A DNA stretch of 64,000 nucleotides from Berghia stephanieae (GCA_034508935.3 CM067447.1:30424070-30488069); one strand, 5' to 3'; positions 21,616 to 33,764 are shown, numbered from the stretch's first letter. Numbers and translations are program-made. The notes: a model not told the origin generated them from the sequence alone.

Positions 21616-22922
21616 TTTTGGAGGGGACACATATAAAGAATTGAATTTATTTAGTTACATATATCTATTTCATCTAACTTTAAAGTTTAAATTGTAAAAC
21701 TCTTAATTGCCCCACTTGATCATATTTTAATTGAACTCCCTATTTACAGGATTGATTTTTTTTTCCTTTTTCATTTCTTCATTTAAATGGAATAGCAATT
21801 TATCCATTCATTCTTTCATTCAAATTGAATAGCATTTTATTGATTCATTCCGTCATTCATTTATTCATTTATAAATTATTCATTCATTCATTGTTCATTC
21901 ATTTATTCATTCATTCATTCATTCATCCATTCATTCGTTTATTCACTCATTTATCCAATCATTCATACATTTATTCCTCCCTTCATTCTTTCATTCATAC
22001 ATTATCCATTCATTCATTCATCTATTCACTCAGTTTTTCATTCATTCATTCATTCCTTGTCCACTTTGTTATTATATCACTCATTTCATTTTGTTGTTTG
22101 CCTCATTCATGAATTGTTTTCAATATGTTTACATTCCATAACGATTCATTCACCTATCATCCAATCACTCAGTGTTGTGAACACATTTTGGAACTATTGT
22201 AAATCTTACGATATTTTATTGTTTTGTATTTCAGACATCACTGCTAAACACTCTTCAATGCCTAATTACAATTGTTGAACAACCATTGAACAAGAGAGAG
22301 GTCCCAGCCACGAACTGAGTTGGTAAATATATCCTTCATTATTCTCTTTTACATGAGTTGGGCATCACATAGTAACTATAGACATCGTGATTTGTTTTGC
22401 ATAGTGATTTGTTTTAAATACATTTTTGGCATATTACTGTTACCGAAAACCACTTATATATTATGTTCTGAAAAGTGAGTCTTTAAAAACTAAATAATAA
22501 TAAAAGGAGTCTACTAGCCGTCGTGTTATATTTAGTGATAGATAACTTGGGATTATTTTGGCATCCTATTATTGTTATCACACTCTAGTATATTAGCGTC
22601 ATTGCGAATAATTGTACACAAACTAACGACGAGTCACACACATTGGTGATACATTTTTCGTAGTAACATAGTTTAGAGTACACGCGATTGACACATTGTT
22701 ATTGACACAAGTCATAATAACTACGCATTGTATTGACACATTGCTTTATAAGATATAACGATAAAAGGCATCAAATTCAACATACATAATAAGTTGAAAT
22801 AAGAGAGAGAGATTTCTAAAAATAGAACAGTTCATTCCAGTAAGTGTAAATAAATAAAACAGTCAGTAACAGTATCCTGTCAATATAATATATATAAAAC
22901 ATCGTAACTAATTTATTGCAAC

Positions 22923-24280
22923 ATGGAAGCATATAAAAGATACTTAAGTCTCGCAAAGGACTTAGAAATACCCCAGGAAAGAAATATTTCATGGTGCGAA
23001 GAGAAAGTAAAAGAAGAAAAAGAACATGAAGAAAGAATTCGTAAAGAAGAAAAAAACATGAAGAAAGAATTCGTAGAGAAGAAAATGAAGAAAGAATTCG
23101 TAAAGAAGAAAAAGAACACGAAGAAAGAATTCGTAGAGAAGAAAATGAAGAAAGAATTCGTAGAGAAGAAAAAGAACACGAAGAAAGAATTCGTAGAGAA
23201 GAAAAAGAACACGAAGAAAGAATACGTAGAGAAGAACGAGAAGAAAGAGTCCAAGAAAGGGAACTAAAAAGACAAATAGCTTTAGCAGAAGAAGAAACCA
23301 AAAGGACCCAAATGATGTTGGAAATTGAAAAAACAAAAACCGGTCATGAAAGAAAACATAATAATAGTGATGAATTTTTCGTGAAACTTCCACGCATGCC
23401 AACATACGATGAACGCTCAGACTGTCTAGAATCCTTCTTACACCGATTCGAAGTTCAGGCTAAAGGTTATCGTTGGCCAGAAAGCAAATGGGCCACAGCC
23501 TTGATTAACTGCTTATCTGGAGAACCGCTAAAAGTTTTCTATACCTTAACAACTGAAGATGCAGATGACTATGGAAAAATTAAAGACGCTCTACTAAAAA
23601 GATTTAGATTAACGGAAGATGGTTACCAGGAAAGGTTTCACACTGCAAAACCGGAAAGTGGAGAAGACTTTAATACATTCGTGAACCGAATTACTCAATT
23701 TCTAAATCGGTGGCTTGAGTTGGCAAACGTAAAACAAGACGACTTTGCAGGCCTTTACTATCTCACGCTGAAGAATCGAATCTATCAAGCTTGCAACCCA
23801 GATTTAGTCGCATTCTTTAAAGAGAGAAAGCCAGAAAACTTGGACAAATTAAAAATCTACGCAGAAAACTTTAACAGCGCACATCCATTGACACCCCTTA
23901 GCAGAACATTGAAGGAACCATACTACGCTGCCGCTGCTCAGAGTCCAGGTACACCTAAAGTTCAGTACTCAAATAGAACGAGCCGATCAATCACTCGGAA
24001 CACGCAAGTGAAACAAGATGATCATAGTAACAAACCATGGAACAAACAGTTCAATAGAGACCATAGCCGACCCTATCAAAACAAAACAAGAAATAGCACT
24101 GACAATAATACTGAGTATAAGAAAACCAACAAACCTATAATTAAATGTCAATATTGTGGAATGAAAGGCCACACAGCAGACAAATGTTACAAAATCGTGG
24201 GATATCCGAAAGAAACTGCAAATGCATCACTCCAAACCAGTGTAAATAATCAGACACGAATAATGTCAGGAAAAATATAA
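22923..24280 (+). pseudogene. gag-like region of the Gmr1-like element
   Basis: The first part (22,923-23,270) encodes a highly charged coiled coil rich in K, E and R, built from 21- and 33-bp tandem repeats. The second part (23,312-24,280) encodes a retroviral-type gag: a capsid-like region with FLHRFEVQAKGYRW and WATALINCLSGEPL, a basic linker, and a CCHC nucleocapsid knuckle CQYCGMKGHTADKC near 24,150. Upstream (21,616-22,920) is leader sequence with degenerate ATTC repeats (about 21,780-22,060) and no gene that I recognise. Fossil; described only as a part. Confidence 0.8.
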
Positions 24281-24282
24281 AT

Positions 24283-26127
24283 GTGTATTGCGTGAAAGGT
24301 ATGTCACTTTTAACACAAACTCACAAATCAGGATCGCTATTTTTTTGCGAAGGCAAAGCTAATGGAACTGATTGCAAAATATTGAGAGACACAGGATGCA
24401 GTACAGTAGGAATAAAAGCATCTTTGGTCAATGACGAAGACAAAACTGGAAAAACGGTACAATGCATCACATTCAGTGGCACAGTCGAAACCTTTGAAAC
24501 AGCTAACGTGTACATAGAAACCCCATACTATACAGGAATAGTGGAATGCTGTATACTTCCCAACCCCGTCGCTGATGTTATTGTTGGCAATATAAAAGGT
24601 CTTAAAGACAACCCAACAGATGTAAAAGAATGGTCATTAACCCAAGAAACAGCTTGTCTAGCAGAAACAAGAAAGATGACTAAGACAACAGAGAAGCCAA
24701 TGACTATTTCTCTAGAACCACAACAATTTGACAGGAACACGTTCATTGAAGAACAGAAAAAGGACCCGACTTTAACTTCATATTTCAATATCGCAAACAA
24801 AGGGACGAAATCAAAAGTTGAATACATCATTGAAAAAGATATTCTGTTCAGGTTACATAGGAAAAGAAACAAAATAGCTAAACAACTGGTCACGCCGAGT
24901 ATTTACAGAAACAAAATCCTTGGAATAGCGCACGATTCAATAACTTCTGGACATCTTGGGAGCTCTTCCACATTGAAGAGAATATCCGAGAATTTCACAT
25001 GGCCTGGAATTACTAAAGACGTCCGAGAATATGTGAAATCGTGTGACACATGCCAAAGAAGAGTCGCAAAAGGCAGAATACCGAGATTGCCATTAGAGAC
25101 AACCCCAGTTATTGAAAAAGTTTTTCAAAAAGTTGCAATTGACATTATAGGCCCTTTAACAAAATCAGATAGAAACCATACACACATACTAACACTAGTC
25201 GATTACGCAACCAGGTGGCCAGAAGCGATAGCATTGAAATCAACTACATCGGATCACATAGCTGAAGCATTGATGACAATTTTTACCAGAATAGGCATAC
25301 CAAATGAGATACTGTCGGACAATGGACCCCAATTTACATCACATATGATGCATGAAACCATGAAACTCATGGGAATCCAACACTCATTCACAACTCCCTA
25401 CCACCCCCAAGCAAATGGTCTTTGTGAAAGATTTAATGGCACTCTAAAGAATATGTTAAGAAAAGTGTCAGCAGAAAAACCAGATGATTGGGACAGATAC
25501 TTACCAGCAATCCTATTTGCATATAGAGAAATACCCCAAGAATCTACAGGCTACTCCCCATTTGAGTTGATGTATGGACGATCACCTCGCGGCCCGATCA
25601 ATATAGTAGCCGACATTTGTAAAGGGAATGAGGAGGACAATAACGAAATTATGTTTGCTTACGAATATGTAAGAAACCTGAAAGACAGAATAGAGGATAC
25701 ATGTAAGCTAGCACAGGAATCCGTCACCAAAAAAGCAGAGAAATACAAGGAATACTCTGATCGCAAAAGCAAATCAAGAAAATTTGAGATTGGTGACAAA
25801 GTACTAATACTCTTACCCGATGACTCGAGTAAACTTTTAGCTACATGGAAAGGACCATTCAAAATAACAGCAGTAAAATCTAATGTTAATTACGAGATTA
25901 AAATCAACAACACAACAAAGACATTCCATGCAAATATGCTAAAAAAATATTTTGATAGAGACACAGTGTCGCAACCTATGTTTACTAATATCGAAGCTTC
26001 AAATGCAGGATTAATCATACCGTTGGTCATGGGACACAGACACCCGAGACAGAAAAACAAACAAAAATCGCACAATTGCAACCACCTAAGACAAAAAAAG
26101 AAGTACGCAAAGTACTTAGGCTCCTAA
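24283..26127 (+). pseudogene. protease and integrase region of the Gmr1-like element
   Basis: A long stretch with a DTG-type aspartic protease site (RDTGCS near 24,390), then an integrase: an H2C2 zinc finger (HLGSSSTLKRI ... CDTCQRR, near 24,950-25,060), core residues D in AIDIIGPL (near 25,140), D in LSDNGPQF (near 25,320) and E in NGLCERFNGTL (near 25,425), and a GPY/F-like tail with WKGPFKI (near 25,850). Integrase follows protease directly in this region, as in Gmr1-type elements, whose RT and RNase H come after integrase. Confidence 0.85.
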
Positions 26128-26229
26128 ATTTTTACAGGAAATACATTTACAACTTCGCGCACATCGCGACACACCGCTAACAAATCTGACAAAGAATGGG
26201 TCACCGAACAAAATTGTTTGGACAGAAGC

Positions 26230-26674
26230 GTGTCAGAATAGCTTTAACCAATTAAAGGCATTACTCTGTTCAGAACCAATTCTTAAATTACCCGACATAT
26301 CAAAAGAATTTGTTGTAAGAACTGACGCGTCTGATAAGGGCATCGCAGGTGTACTATTACAGGAGCATGAGGGAACTCTAATGCCTTGCTTATATGCAAG
26401 CAGAAAATTATTGGACAGAGAATCACGATACTCTGTAATAGAGCGTGAAGGACTGGCCATCGTCTTTGCTTTAAAGACATTCAGCAGATATCTACTGCTA
26501 AAAGAGTTTGTGGTCGAAACGGACCATAAACCACTCACGTACATAAGAAATAACAAAATGAATAATAGTAGAGTACTAAGGTGGAGTCTATTTTTGCAAA
26601 ATTACACTTTCAGTATCTCTCACATACCAGGCTGTGAAAATATTCACGCCGACCTACTTTCTCGATTAGTATAA
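26230..26674 (+). pseudogene. RNase H region of the Gmr1-like element
   Basis: Ty3/gypsy RNase H blocks: FVVRTDASDKGIAGVL, YASRKLL, YSVIEREGLAIVFAL, ETDHKPLTYI and HADLLSRL. They lie downstream of integrase, the reverse of the usual Ty3/gypsy arrangement. From 26,675 to 27,252 no further gene is recognised. Confidence 0.8.
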
Positions 26675-27263
26675 ACACATGAGAAGGGTATAACTTAACC
26701 TCCCATGCATACTGTTAGTTACCTCGCAAACTATGCCAAATCAGAACGCACAAATTCGATAATTTTATTTGTAAACATGATGACCCAACTTAATGTAACA
26801 TTGAGTATTGTTTGGATATATATACCATACCCATTCATGATTTGGGAAATCTTCTCTTTATCTATTATTGTTATGAATTTTCACTCATTTATGATTAATA
26901 ATTGAAATGTCAATATTCCATTTACATTTTCATTCATTTCATTCAGTAAATTACCTTCATATCATCGACTTAAATCATGCTTCATTGCCATCACTATTGT
27001 TTATCACAATGATTTGTAATCACATTGCCATCATGTTGTTCATCATAATGATTTGTAATCACAATCTTTCATTGTTATTGTCGCCCATTCATATACCTAC
27101 GTTAATATAAACATTTCCATGTCTAGTTAATAAATAATTTAATTGTAGCACAAATCATAACAATGGATTAATGCTAGAGTATCATGATAGTAAATTTACT
27201 TCCGTTTGTAAAATCTATCTTTCCCATAATGGTTAAAGAGTATATTTTAAACGTGGGTGGGGG

Positions 27264-28008
27264 TGTCACAGTAAAGATTGTTCACAATTATCTTATTAAA
27301 TTTTATTTTATTAAGAACTGAATTCATCTCACTCCAGTTATATTTCGGTAGGCTTAGATAAACTTTACCTTCTAATATTAGATCGTCTTTCCTTTTATAG
27401 CCTTCCCTCGAATTAATTTCTAATTAGTGAATACTTTTCGTTCTACATTCTGTCACGTAGCCACTTATTATAAAAGCTGATAGGTCTAACACTCTACACT
27501 CACTTTCTCTCCACAATCTATGCCGGACGGCCAGTCGCTCTATTCCTATATATATACTGGAAGATTTTTATCTTTTGGGACTTTGTAGATATTATATCTA
27601 CACCATTAAGACGCCGGAGCTTTTAACTTTGATTGTATAATCTTCAAGGATCAAACCCAAGCCCGCTGTACTACACTATAACCTCTTTCCAATTGCCTGG
27701 AAGCGGAATTTTACGAGTCCAATCCTGTTATCAGAGGAATAGATCATCCAAGCCCATCAACTGCCTGGAAACGTAAACTTATGAACCTGACATATTATCA
27801 TAAGTTACGTAAAATATTCATATCTCTATTTGTAACTGCCACGATCACTGTTTATCTCTTTTAATTAAATTTCATCATTATTTTTATTTTATTGTAAACA
27901 AATCGTTAATTGTTTTTCATTTATAGTAACTAGTAAATTCTGGGGCCTCATTCTACATAGATCTTTATGCATAGTCGAGTAGCTCTTTACTCACTTGAGA
28001 CCATGACA
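27264..28008 (+). repeat. right LTR of the Gmr1-like element
   Basis: 745 bp, near-perfect match to the left LTR; followed by ACTAC. Confidence 0.97.
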
Positions 28009-28013
28009 ACTAC

Positions 28014-28717
28014 TACTACAACTACCACCACATCATCATCATAACTACCACTACTACTACCACTACAACCAACACCACCATAGCATCATCACTACCACTA
28101 CTACTTCAACTACAACCACCACCAATGCCAAATACAATCCCATTTCTCTTTTCTTATGTGTGGAAATTCCTCTTTCGGCATTGAAATTCCTCCGAGTGGT
28201 GTCTGAAATTCCTATAAGCCAAATTTAAACTTGGCGTCTCTGCAAATAACCAAAAAATTAAACTTTCTTTTCCTTTTGTAAATTTGGACCGGTTTTTAGC
28301 GGTGTGTATTATTTCTTTCATTTTCAATACTGGCGGGGATCAATTCTAATTCAATACTATATTTTTAATCATGCAACTTCCTAGAAAATGTATTGTCAGA
28401 TTGTGTTGACAGGACCTTCTACTACTTCCATTGTGCCAACTTTTATTAAAATACTATTCCTACTTAACTATATTCCTAAATATCTTTAAATCTCTTACTG
28501 CTACTTTATTTTACTATGTGAGTTTCTGATTGTTTGATGTGTGTAGTTTGATTGAAACCAGTGGCTATAGTCAATGGTGACAAGTGTGAGCCACAATATT
28601 ACCTTTTTGTTTCACACAGAATTGTTTAAAAATTTAAAAAGGACATTGGTTTCATAACTAAGGCACATGTAATTTCCCATGAAAGATACGGACTGGGTGA
28701 GTAGGTTTCATGATTAT
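28014..28717. other. intronic sequence, no gene recognised
   Basis: Triplet-rich sequence to about 28,120, then AT-rich DNA in which ggaaattcctc/tgaaattcct motifs recur near 28,165-28,215. No gene supported. Confidence 0.5.
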
Positions 28718-28885
28718 TTCTTCTTCTTCTTCTTCTTCTTCTTCTTCTTCTTCTTCTTCTTCTTCTTCTTCTTCTTCTTCTTCTTCTTCTTCTTCTTCTT
28801 CTTTCTTCTTCTTCTTCTTCTTCTTCTTCATTATTTTATTATTATTATTATTTATTATTATTATTTATTATTATTATCTATTATC

Positions 28886-28984
<99 letters not shown>

Positions 28985-29029
28985 TATTATATTATTATTA
29001 TTATTATTATTATATTATTATTATTATTA

Positions 29030-29060
<31 letters not shown>

Positions 29061-29121
29061 TTAATATATTTATTATTATTATTATATTATTATTATTATT
29101 ATTTTATTTATTATTATTATT
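28718..29121. repeat. large compound microsatellite (TTC)n(ATT)n
   Basis: TTC triplets from 28,718 to about 28,830, then about 290 bp of ATT triplets with scattered phase breaks. It abuts LINE coding sequence at 29,122. Confidence 0.97.
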
Positions 29122-29566
29122 AGGAAAATCAGGGGAAGTAATCACAGACAAGGACAAGCAGATGGGAAGATGTGAACTCTACGCCAGAGAAATCTCTGTC
29201 ACCCAAAAAGCGTTAGACGCAATTGAAGAACTGCCTGTACTGCAAGAGGTAGACGCTGAACCAATTATGGAGGAGCTCAGAAAAGCAATCGATGCTCTGG
29301 CCTGTGGCAGAGCACCCGGTGAAGACAGCATTCCACTCTAAATCATCAAAAACCAGCCCTCTTGGAACCACTACATAAACTCCTGTGTCTTTGCTGGAGA
29401 GAAGGCAAGGTACCCCAGGATATGCGCGACGCCAAGATTATCACTCTCTACAAAAACAAGAGAGACCGTAGTGACTGTAATAACTATAGGTGAATCTCTC
29501 TACTGAACATTGTGGGTAAAGTCTTTGCACACGTTGTCCTTGCTTGACTGCAAGTCCTCGCCGAAC
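29122..29566 (+). pseudogene. LINE (endonuclease/RT type), left half, split by a Rex1-like LINE
   Basis: Readable blocks: GKSGEVITDKDKQMGRC, EELPVLQEVDAEPIMEEL, KAIDALACGRAPGEDSIP, then after a frame change VPQDMRDAKIITLYKNKRD and CNNYR-ISLLNIVGKVFAHV. This is the first part of an RT domain whose continuation (ERIYPESQCGFRAKRST-like) is found at 31,711. The two halves join with a 3-bp aac overlap. Contains at least three frame changes or stops, for example the stop between NNYR and ISLLN. Confidence 0.78.
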
Positions 29567-31710
29567 TATCATGTGATAGTGTGGATGAGCTGAATGACTG
29601 TGTGAGTGAGTATTAAAAATTCTGTGAACAGCTAGTGTCTTGTAAAAAAGAAATAAAATATTATCCTAACAACAAGCCTTGGATAACAAAAGATCTAAAA
29701 CTTTTATTGAACCAAAAAAAAACTCTCTATACTAGTGGAAACAAAAAAGATCTGAAAACAAAACAAAAAGAGATAAAGAGGGTAATATCTAGTTGTAGAG
29801 ACAAGTACAAAAATAAAATTGAAAAATGCTTTTCTTCTGGGGATATAAGGGACACGTGGCGGGGGCTTAAAACTGCTGTGAACTATAATCCAAAGCCCAC
29901 GATTATATCAGAAGATATCGAAATTGAAACTTTAAATAAATTTTATTCACGTTTCGACACAGCAAACAAATTTGATATTGAAAATGAAAAACATAAATTA
30001 GACAGGGCTTTGGAAGATGAAATGACTATTGATGTCAGTGAAGAGGAAACGAGATTCGTATTTTCGAAACTAAACGAGAGGAAGGCTGCTGGGCCGGATG
30101 GATTGAAAGGAAAACTATTAAAAGAATGTGCCCACCAGCTTTCCCCCATTTATACACATATTTTTAACTGGTCCCTCCAATGCGTTTCAATCCCTGAAAT
30201 TTGGAAAACTTCAAAAATTATTCCTGTTCCAAAAAAAGAAAAACTTGAAACTATGAACGATCTCAGACCTGTTGCACTGACTTCAATAGTCATGAAATCT
30301 TTAGAAAAACTTGTTCTTGTTAAAATTAGGAATCAGTTTATGCCATTGAGTGATAGTCATCAATTTGCTTACAAACCAGGACGTGGCGTAGAGGATGCCA
30401 TTTTGCTGTTTACAAACAACATCTACAGGCATCTAGATCACGCTAGGAGCTATTGCAGATTGCTTTTTGCAGATTTTTCTTCAGCGTTCAATACAATGCA
30501 ACCTCAGTTGGTTGTTCAAAAATTGACTAGTCTGAATTTAAACAAGTATATAATTGCTTGGGTGCTCGAATTTCTTACGGAGAGAGCACAATATGTTCAA
30601 TTAGGGCAAAACAAATCTTCCTGTATAACTACAAATACTGGTGCTCCTCAAGGTTGTGTATTGTCCCCTGTATTATTCACAATATACACGAATGACTGTA
30701 GAAGTCAAAACCTGAGTGTACCTTTAATAAAGTTTGCAGATGACACCGCTCTTCAAGGCCTCATAACAAATGGCAACGAAGTGGCTTATAGGCAAGAAAT
30801 TGATAGATTTGTGTCTTGGTGTGATGCCCACCACCTAGAGCTTAACATAAGCAAGACAAAGGAGCTAGTGATTGACTTTAGGAGAGTGAAGGAACCGATA
30901 GAACCGTTAAAATTAAAGGACCAATTCGTCCAGCGAGTTCCTCACTACAAATACCTTGGTGTAACGATTGATGACAGGCTCAAGTGGGATGAACACTTGA
31001 AAATAATTAGGCATAAGATGTGCAGACGTACATATTTTTTATCGAAACTCTCTCAGTTTAGAATAGATAAAACCCTCTGCACATTATTTTATAGAGCAGT
31101 AATCGAAAGTGTTTTGTCATTTTGTATAACAGCTTGGGGAGGCAATTGCTTAGCAGTGGAAAGGAACAAAATAAATTCAAATATTAAAAAATCCATTAAA
31201 CGCTATATAAATGATGTTGACGATGTAGATCTTTTATACGAGAAATTTTGTATAAATAAAATAACTAAAATATTAAATGACCAGTATCATCCACTAAGAC
31301 CATCAATTATTATGTCAGAAAGAAGTGGTCGCCCTTTCTCTATTTCAACGAAAACAGAGAGACACCGAAAATCTTTTCTGCCGTCCAGTATTAGGCTTTA
31401 TAACAACAAGCAATAATCATTTTATATAATTATTTCTCATTTTTACTTTTTAAAAATATAAATATTAATTTATTAATTTATTTGTTTTGCAATCTTTTCA
31501 ATTTTCAATTTATAGTGACAGTTTTAACTATTTTACAGTGTTGAAATTATTCATATTATTAAGCGCAGCTCTGGTTATAGAGCTGCTCCTTTTTTATATA
31601 TATACATCCTATTTCCATTGTATTTTTATCTTATGTGTAAGTTACAACACGTCTGTACAAAAATTTTCCTTTTTGGGATGCAATAAAGTATTATTATTAT
31701 TATTATTATT
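29567..31710 (+). mobile_element. 5'-truncated Rex1-like LINE nested in another LINE
   Basis: A 2.14-kb insertion between the two LINE halves, with aac on both sides (29,564-29,566 and 31,711-31,713). It lacks the endonuclease end, has a long open RT frame and a 3' end of tgcaataaag followed by (TATTAT)n (31,681-31,710), as expected for Rex1/CR1-group tails. The uninterrupted frame suggests a recent insertion. Confidence 0.8.
29615..31416 (+). CDS. Rex1-like reverse transcriptase, 5'-truncated but open
   Basis: About 600 codons without a stop. The frame is open from about 29,615 and has no ATG near its start, as expected for a truncated copy. Blocks in order: NNKPWITKDLK, RKAAGPDGLKGKLLKECA, WKTSKIIPVPKK, LRPVALTSIVMKSLEKLV, HQFAYKPGRGVEDAI, LFADFSSAFNTMQ (motif A, catalytic D), TGAPQGCVLSPVLFTIYTND, KFADDTALQGL (FADD catalytic box, near 30,735), HHLELNISKTKEL and YKYLGVTIDDRLKWDEH. 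This is the Rex1/Babar pattern within the CR1 group. It would prime reverse transcription at nicked target DNA. All core RT motifs are intact, but without endonuclease and promoter the copy is probably not mobile. Confidence 0.85.
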
Positions 31711-32575
31711 AACGTATCTACCCAGAGTCACAGTGTGGCTTCAGAGCCAAGAGGTCAACAGTGCACATGATTTTCTCAGTACGTCAGCTTCAGGAGAAAT
31801 TCAGGGATCTGCAGATGCCCGTCTACATTGCATTTATTTACCTGACAAAGACATTTGATTTTGTTAGCAGGAAGGGCCTTTTCCAGCTGCTAAAGAAGAT
31901 TGGCTGTCCTCCACAACAGCTTAGCATCATTGCCTCCTTCCACGACGGTATGAAGGGCACCATCAGCTACGACGGTAAAGTCTCAGAACCCTTCCCCATG
32001 CGCAGCGGCGTGAAAAAATGCTATGTCTTTGTTTGGTATATTTTTATCCTTACTGCTGATGTTTTCATTCGAACATTCCCCAGAAGGAGTCCACTTGCAC
32101 ACCAGAAGTGATGGGAAGCTGTTCAATCTGGCACGGCTGAGAGCAAAGACCAAGGTCCGCATAGTCCTTATACGGAAAATGCCATTTACTCTATGCGCGC
32201 ACACCGAGGAAGACCTCCAGCGACTGATGGACAGGTTTTCCCACGCATGCAGGGAATTCGGGCTGACGATCAGCATCAAGAAAACAGATGTAATGTGTCG
32301 GGATGGCCTTTTTATACCAGCAATCCACATTGAGAACGATGAGCTAGAAGTCACTGATCACTTCACGTATCTGGGCACAACCATCACCAACAACCTATCA
32401 CTTGATGCAGAATTAGACAAGCGCATCGCCAAACCTGCCGCTGTCATGACACAACTGAGCAAGAGAGTATGGACAAACAACCAACTCAATTTGAACACCA
32501 AACTCAATGTCTACCAGGCATGTGTACTCAGTAACCTACATACTGTATTGCAGTGAATCCTGGACAACATATGGC
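31711..32575 (+). pseudogene. LINE (endonuclease/RT type), right half
   Basis: Continues the 29,122 LINE: SQCGFRAKRST, MIFSVRQLQEKF, PVYIAFIYLTKTFDFVSRKGL (motif A with the catalytic D changed to T), FHDGMKGTISYDGKVSEPF, RSGVK, then after a frame change RTRSDGKLFNLARLRAKTKV and TEEDLQRLMDRFSHACREFG, and later FTYLGTTITNNLSLD. The RT active-site FADD block has been lost. A dead copy whose coding ends near 32,575. Confidence 0.78.
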
Positions 32576-32983
32576 AGGCAGGAGAACCGTCTGGAAATAA
32601 ACCATGGCTGTTAGTTGACAGTTTCAGAAATTCTGCTTTCTTGTTTTGATTGTTTGTTCAACACAGTGCAAATGCGTACAATGAAACAGGAAGTAAACGG
32701 GGTGAGCTGCGCCCTACCCTTGCGGCAAGATCTTGCCCAGTGAATCGACAGGACGTTCAAAGTAATTCATGACGCGAATTTTTCGAACTCTTCATATGGC
32801 AAATTGTTTGTGATATTCTTTGAACAGCTATAACTCTTGAACCTTTCATTCATTTTTCTTGAAATTTGAGATTCGTAAATACAATTTGTTAGATTCACAG
32901 TGTGCAAAATTTTGTGATGATTTATAAATATTATCATAGTTTTAAAGAGCTCTACTTTGGGGCCTTTTATTTTCTTGCACCTG

Positions 32984-32986
<3 letters not shown>
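32576..32986. other. intronic sequence, no gene recognised
   Basis: No supportable feature between the LINE end and the (AT)n array. Confidence 0.5.

Positions 32987-33067
<81 letters not shown>
32987..33067. repeat. (AT)n microsatellite, probable Helitron target
   Basis: About 81 bp of AT with one phase break. The CTAG end of the Helitron remnant abuts it at 33,068. Confidence 0.95.
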
Positions 33068-33068
<1 letters not shown>

Positions 33069-33300
33069 TAGTAAAAAGCCCGCAATTTCGTGGAAAAACT
33101 ATTTTAATTCGATATTGTACTCACCATCATTTAATGAGGGCAGATTGGTAAACGTTGTTTGTGTAATTTAGTATATCTTCGGTTGATTTGTCTGTGTGGC
33201 CCAACATGAAGTGTAAGCCACTTTAGCCTCTGACCCGTGACACAACAAAATACAGTTGTCCGTGTGTGAATACAGTTTGTGGTAAGAAAATCCTCAACGG
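33068..33300 (-). pseudogene. Helitron remnant: helicase C-terminus and CTAG 3' end
   Basis: On the minus strand, 33,273 down to 33,127 reads VFTHGQLYFVVSRVRG, one TAA stop, then SGLHFMLGHTDKS and NNVYQSALIK followed by a stop. FTHGQLYxxxSRV is the diagnostic motif VI region of the PIF1-type helicase carried by Helitrons (RepHel). About 60 bp further the minus strand reads gcgggctttttactag and then t, a CTRR-type Helitron end inside an AT target. The in-frame stop makes it a relic. Its upstream extent is not defined because a 353-bp tandem duplication begins at 33,298. Confidence 0.72.
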
Positions 33301-33764
33301 TGAAAATACAAATTGAAAGAATGCTGGGATGTAGGAGCTTTCGGAATGTCTCCCCTTTACTTAACTTATGCAAAAACACACACCCTAGCACCTTTACTAA
33401 GACTTATGACTAACCCTAATAGAAAGAAAAAAATCCTCCGATCTCGAGCTAACCCTAATAGATAAAACCCTCTGACTGCTTTGCACTACCTTTCAATGCT
33501 TTACAAATCCAAATGGCGGCCGAAAATCAAAACAATGGTCAACTTAGGAAATGATAAACTTTCACAAATCTATCAAGGTTTGTTCTAGAGTTTTTAAAAT
33601 GCTTCTATATGATGACAAATTGAATAAATAAATGTCGCACAAAAGGTCAGCGGCGAAAATACAAATTGAAAGAATACTGAGGATGTAGGAGCTTTCGGAA
33701 CGTCCCCCCTTTACTTAACTTATGGAAAAACAAACACCCTAGCACCATTACTAAGACTTATGAC
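33298..33764. repeat. 353-bp tandem duplication, second unit split by a hAT element
   Basis: The unit beginning cgg(t/c)gaaaatacaaattg starts at 33,298 and 33,651. The second unit runs to cttatgac at 33,764, is interrupted by the hAT element, and continues at 36,368-36,500 (taaccctaatagaaa ... gaaaatcaaaacaatgg). The first unit preserves the uninterrupted site at 33,403-33,416. Confidence 0.88.
33757..33764. repeat. hAT target-site duplication, left (cttatgac)
   Basis: Repeated at 36,360-36,367. Present once at 33,403-33,410 in the unbroken tandem unit. Confidence 0.93.

Larger units (their letters stand above)
20871..28008 (+). mobile_element. young Ty3/gypsy LTR retrotransposon with Gmr1-like domain order
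   Basis: A 7.14-kb fossil element with 745-bp direct LTRs (20,871-21,615 and 27,264-28,008) that start TGTCAC, end TGACA and differ at one position that I could find, so the insertion is very recent. ACTAC flanks both ends (20,866-20,870 and 28,009-28,013), although the target is low-complexity. A TGG just inside the left LTR (21,619) is a candidate primer-binding site and a G-rich polypurine tract (27,253-27,263) precedes the right LTR. Internal parts in order: coiled-coil gag-like region, gag with a CCHC knuckle, aspartic protease, integrase with H2C2 finger and DDE core, a GPY/F-type tail, then an RNase H region. Integrase ahead of RNase H is the Gmr1-type order. I do not recognise an RT core in this copy. 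It is broken, with a small number of breaks. Confidence 0.85.

Noticed and set aside
22816-23405. Ser/Phe-rich minus-strand frames
   Set aside because: Antisense shadow of the repeat-encoded coiled coil in the gag-like region.
28679-29341. Long open frames of Phe, Leu, Ile, Tyr or Asn runs (also 34,625-35,027, 37,564-37,899, 39,567-39,968, 46,685-47,156, 56,718-57,056, 63,555-64,000)
   Set aside because: They are translations of TTC, ATT or AAT microsatellites and have no protein meaning, apart from the short LINE piece after 29,122.
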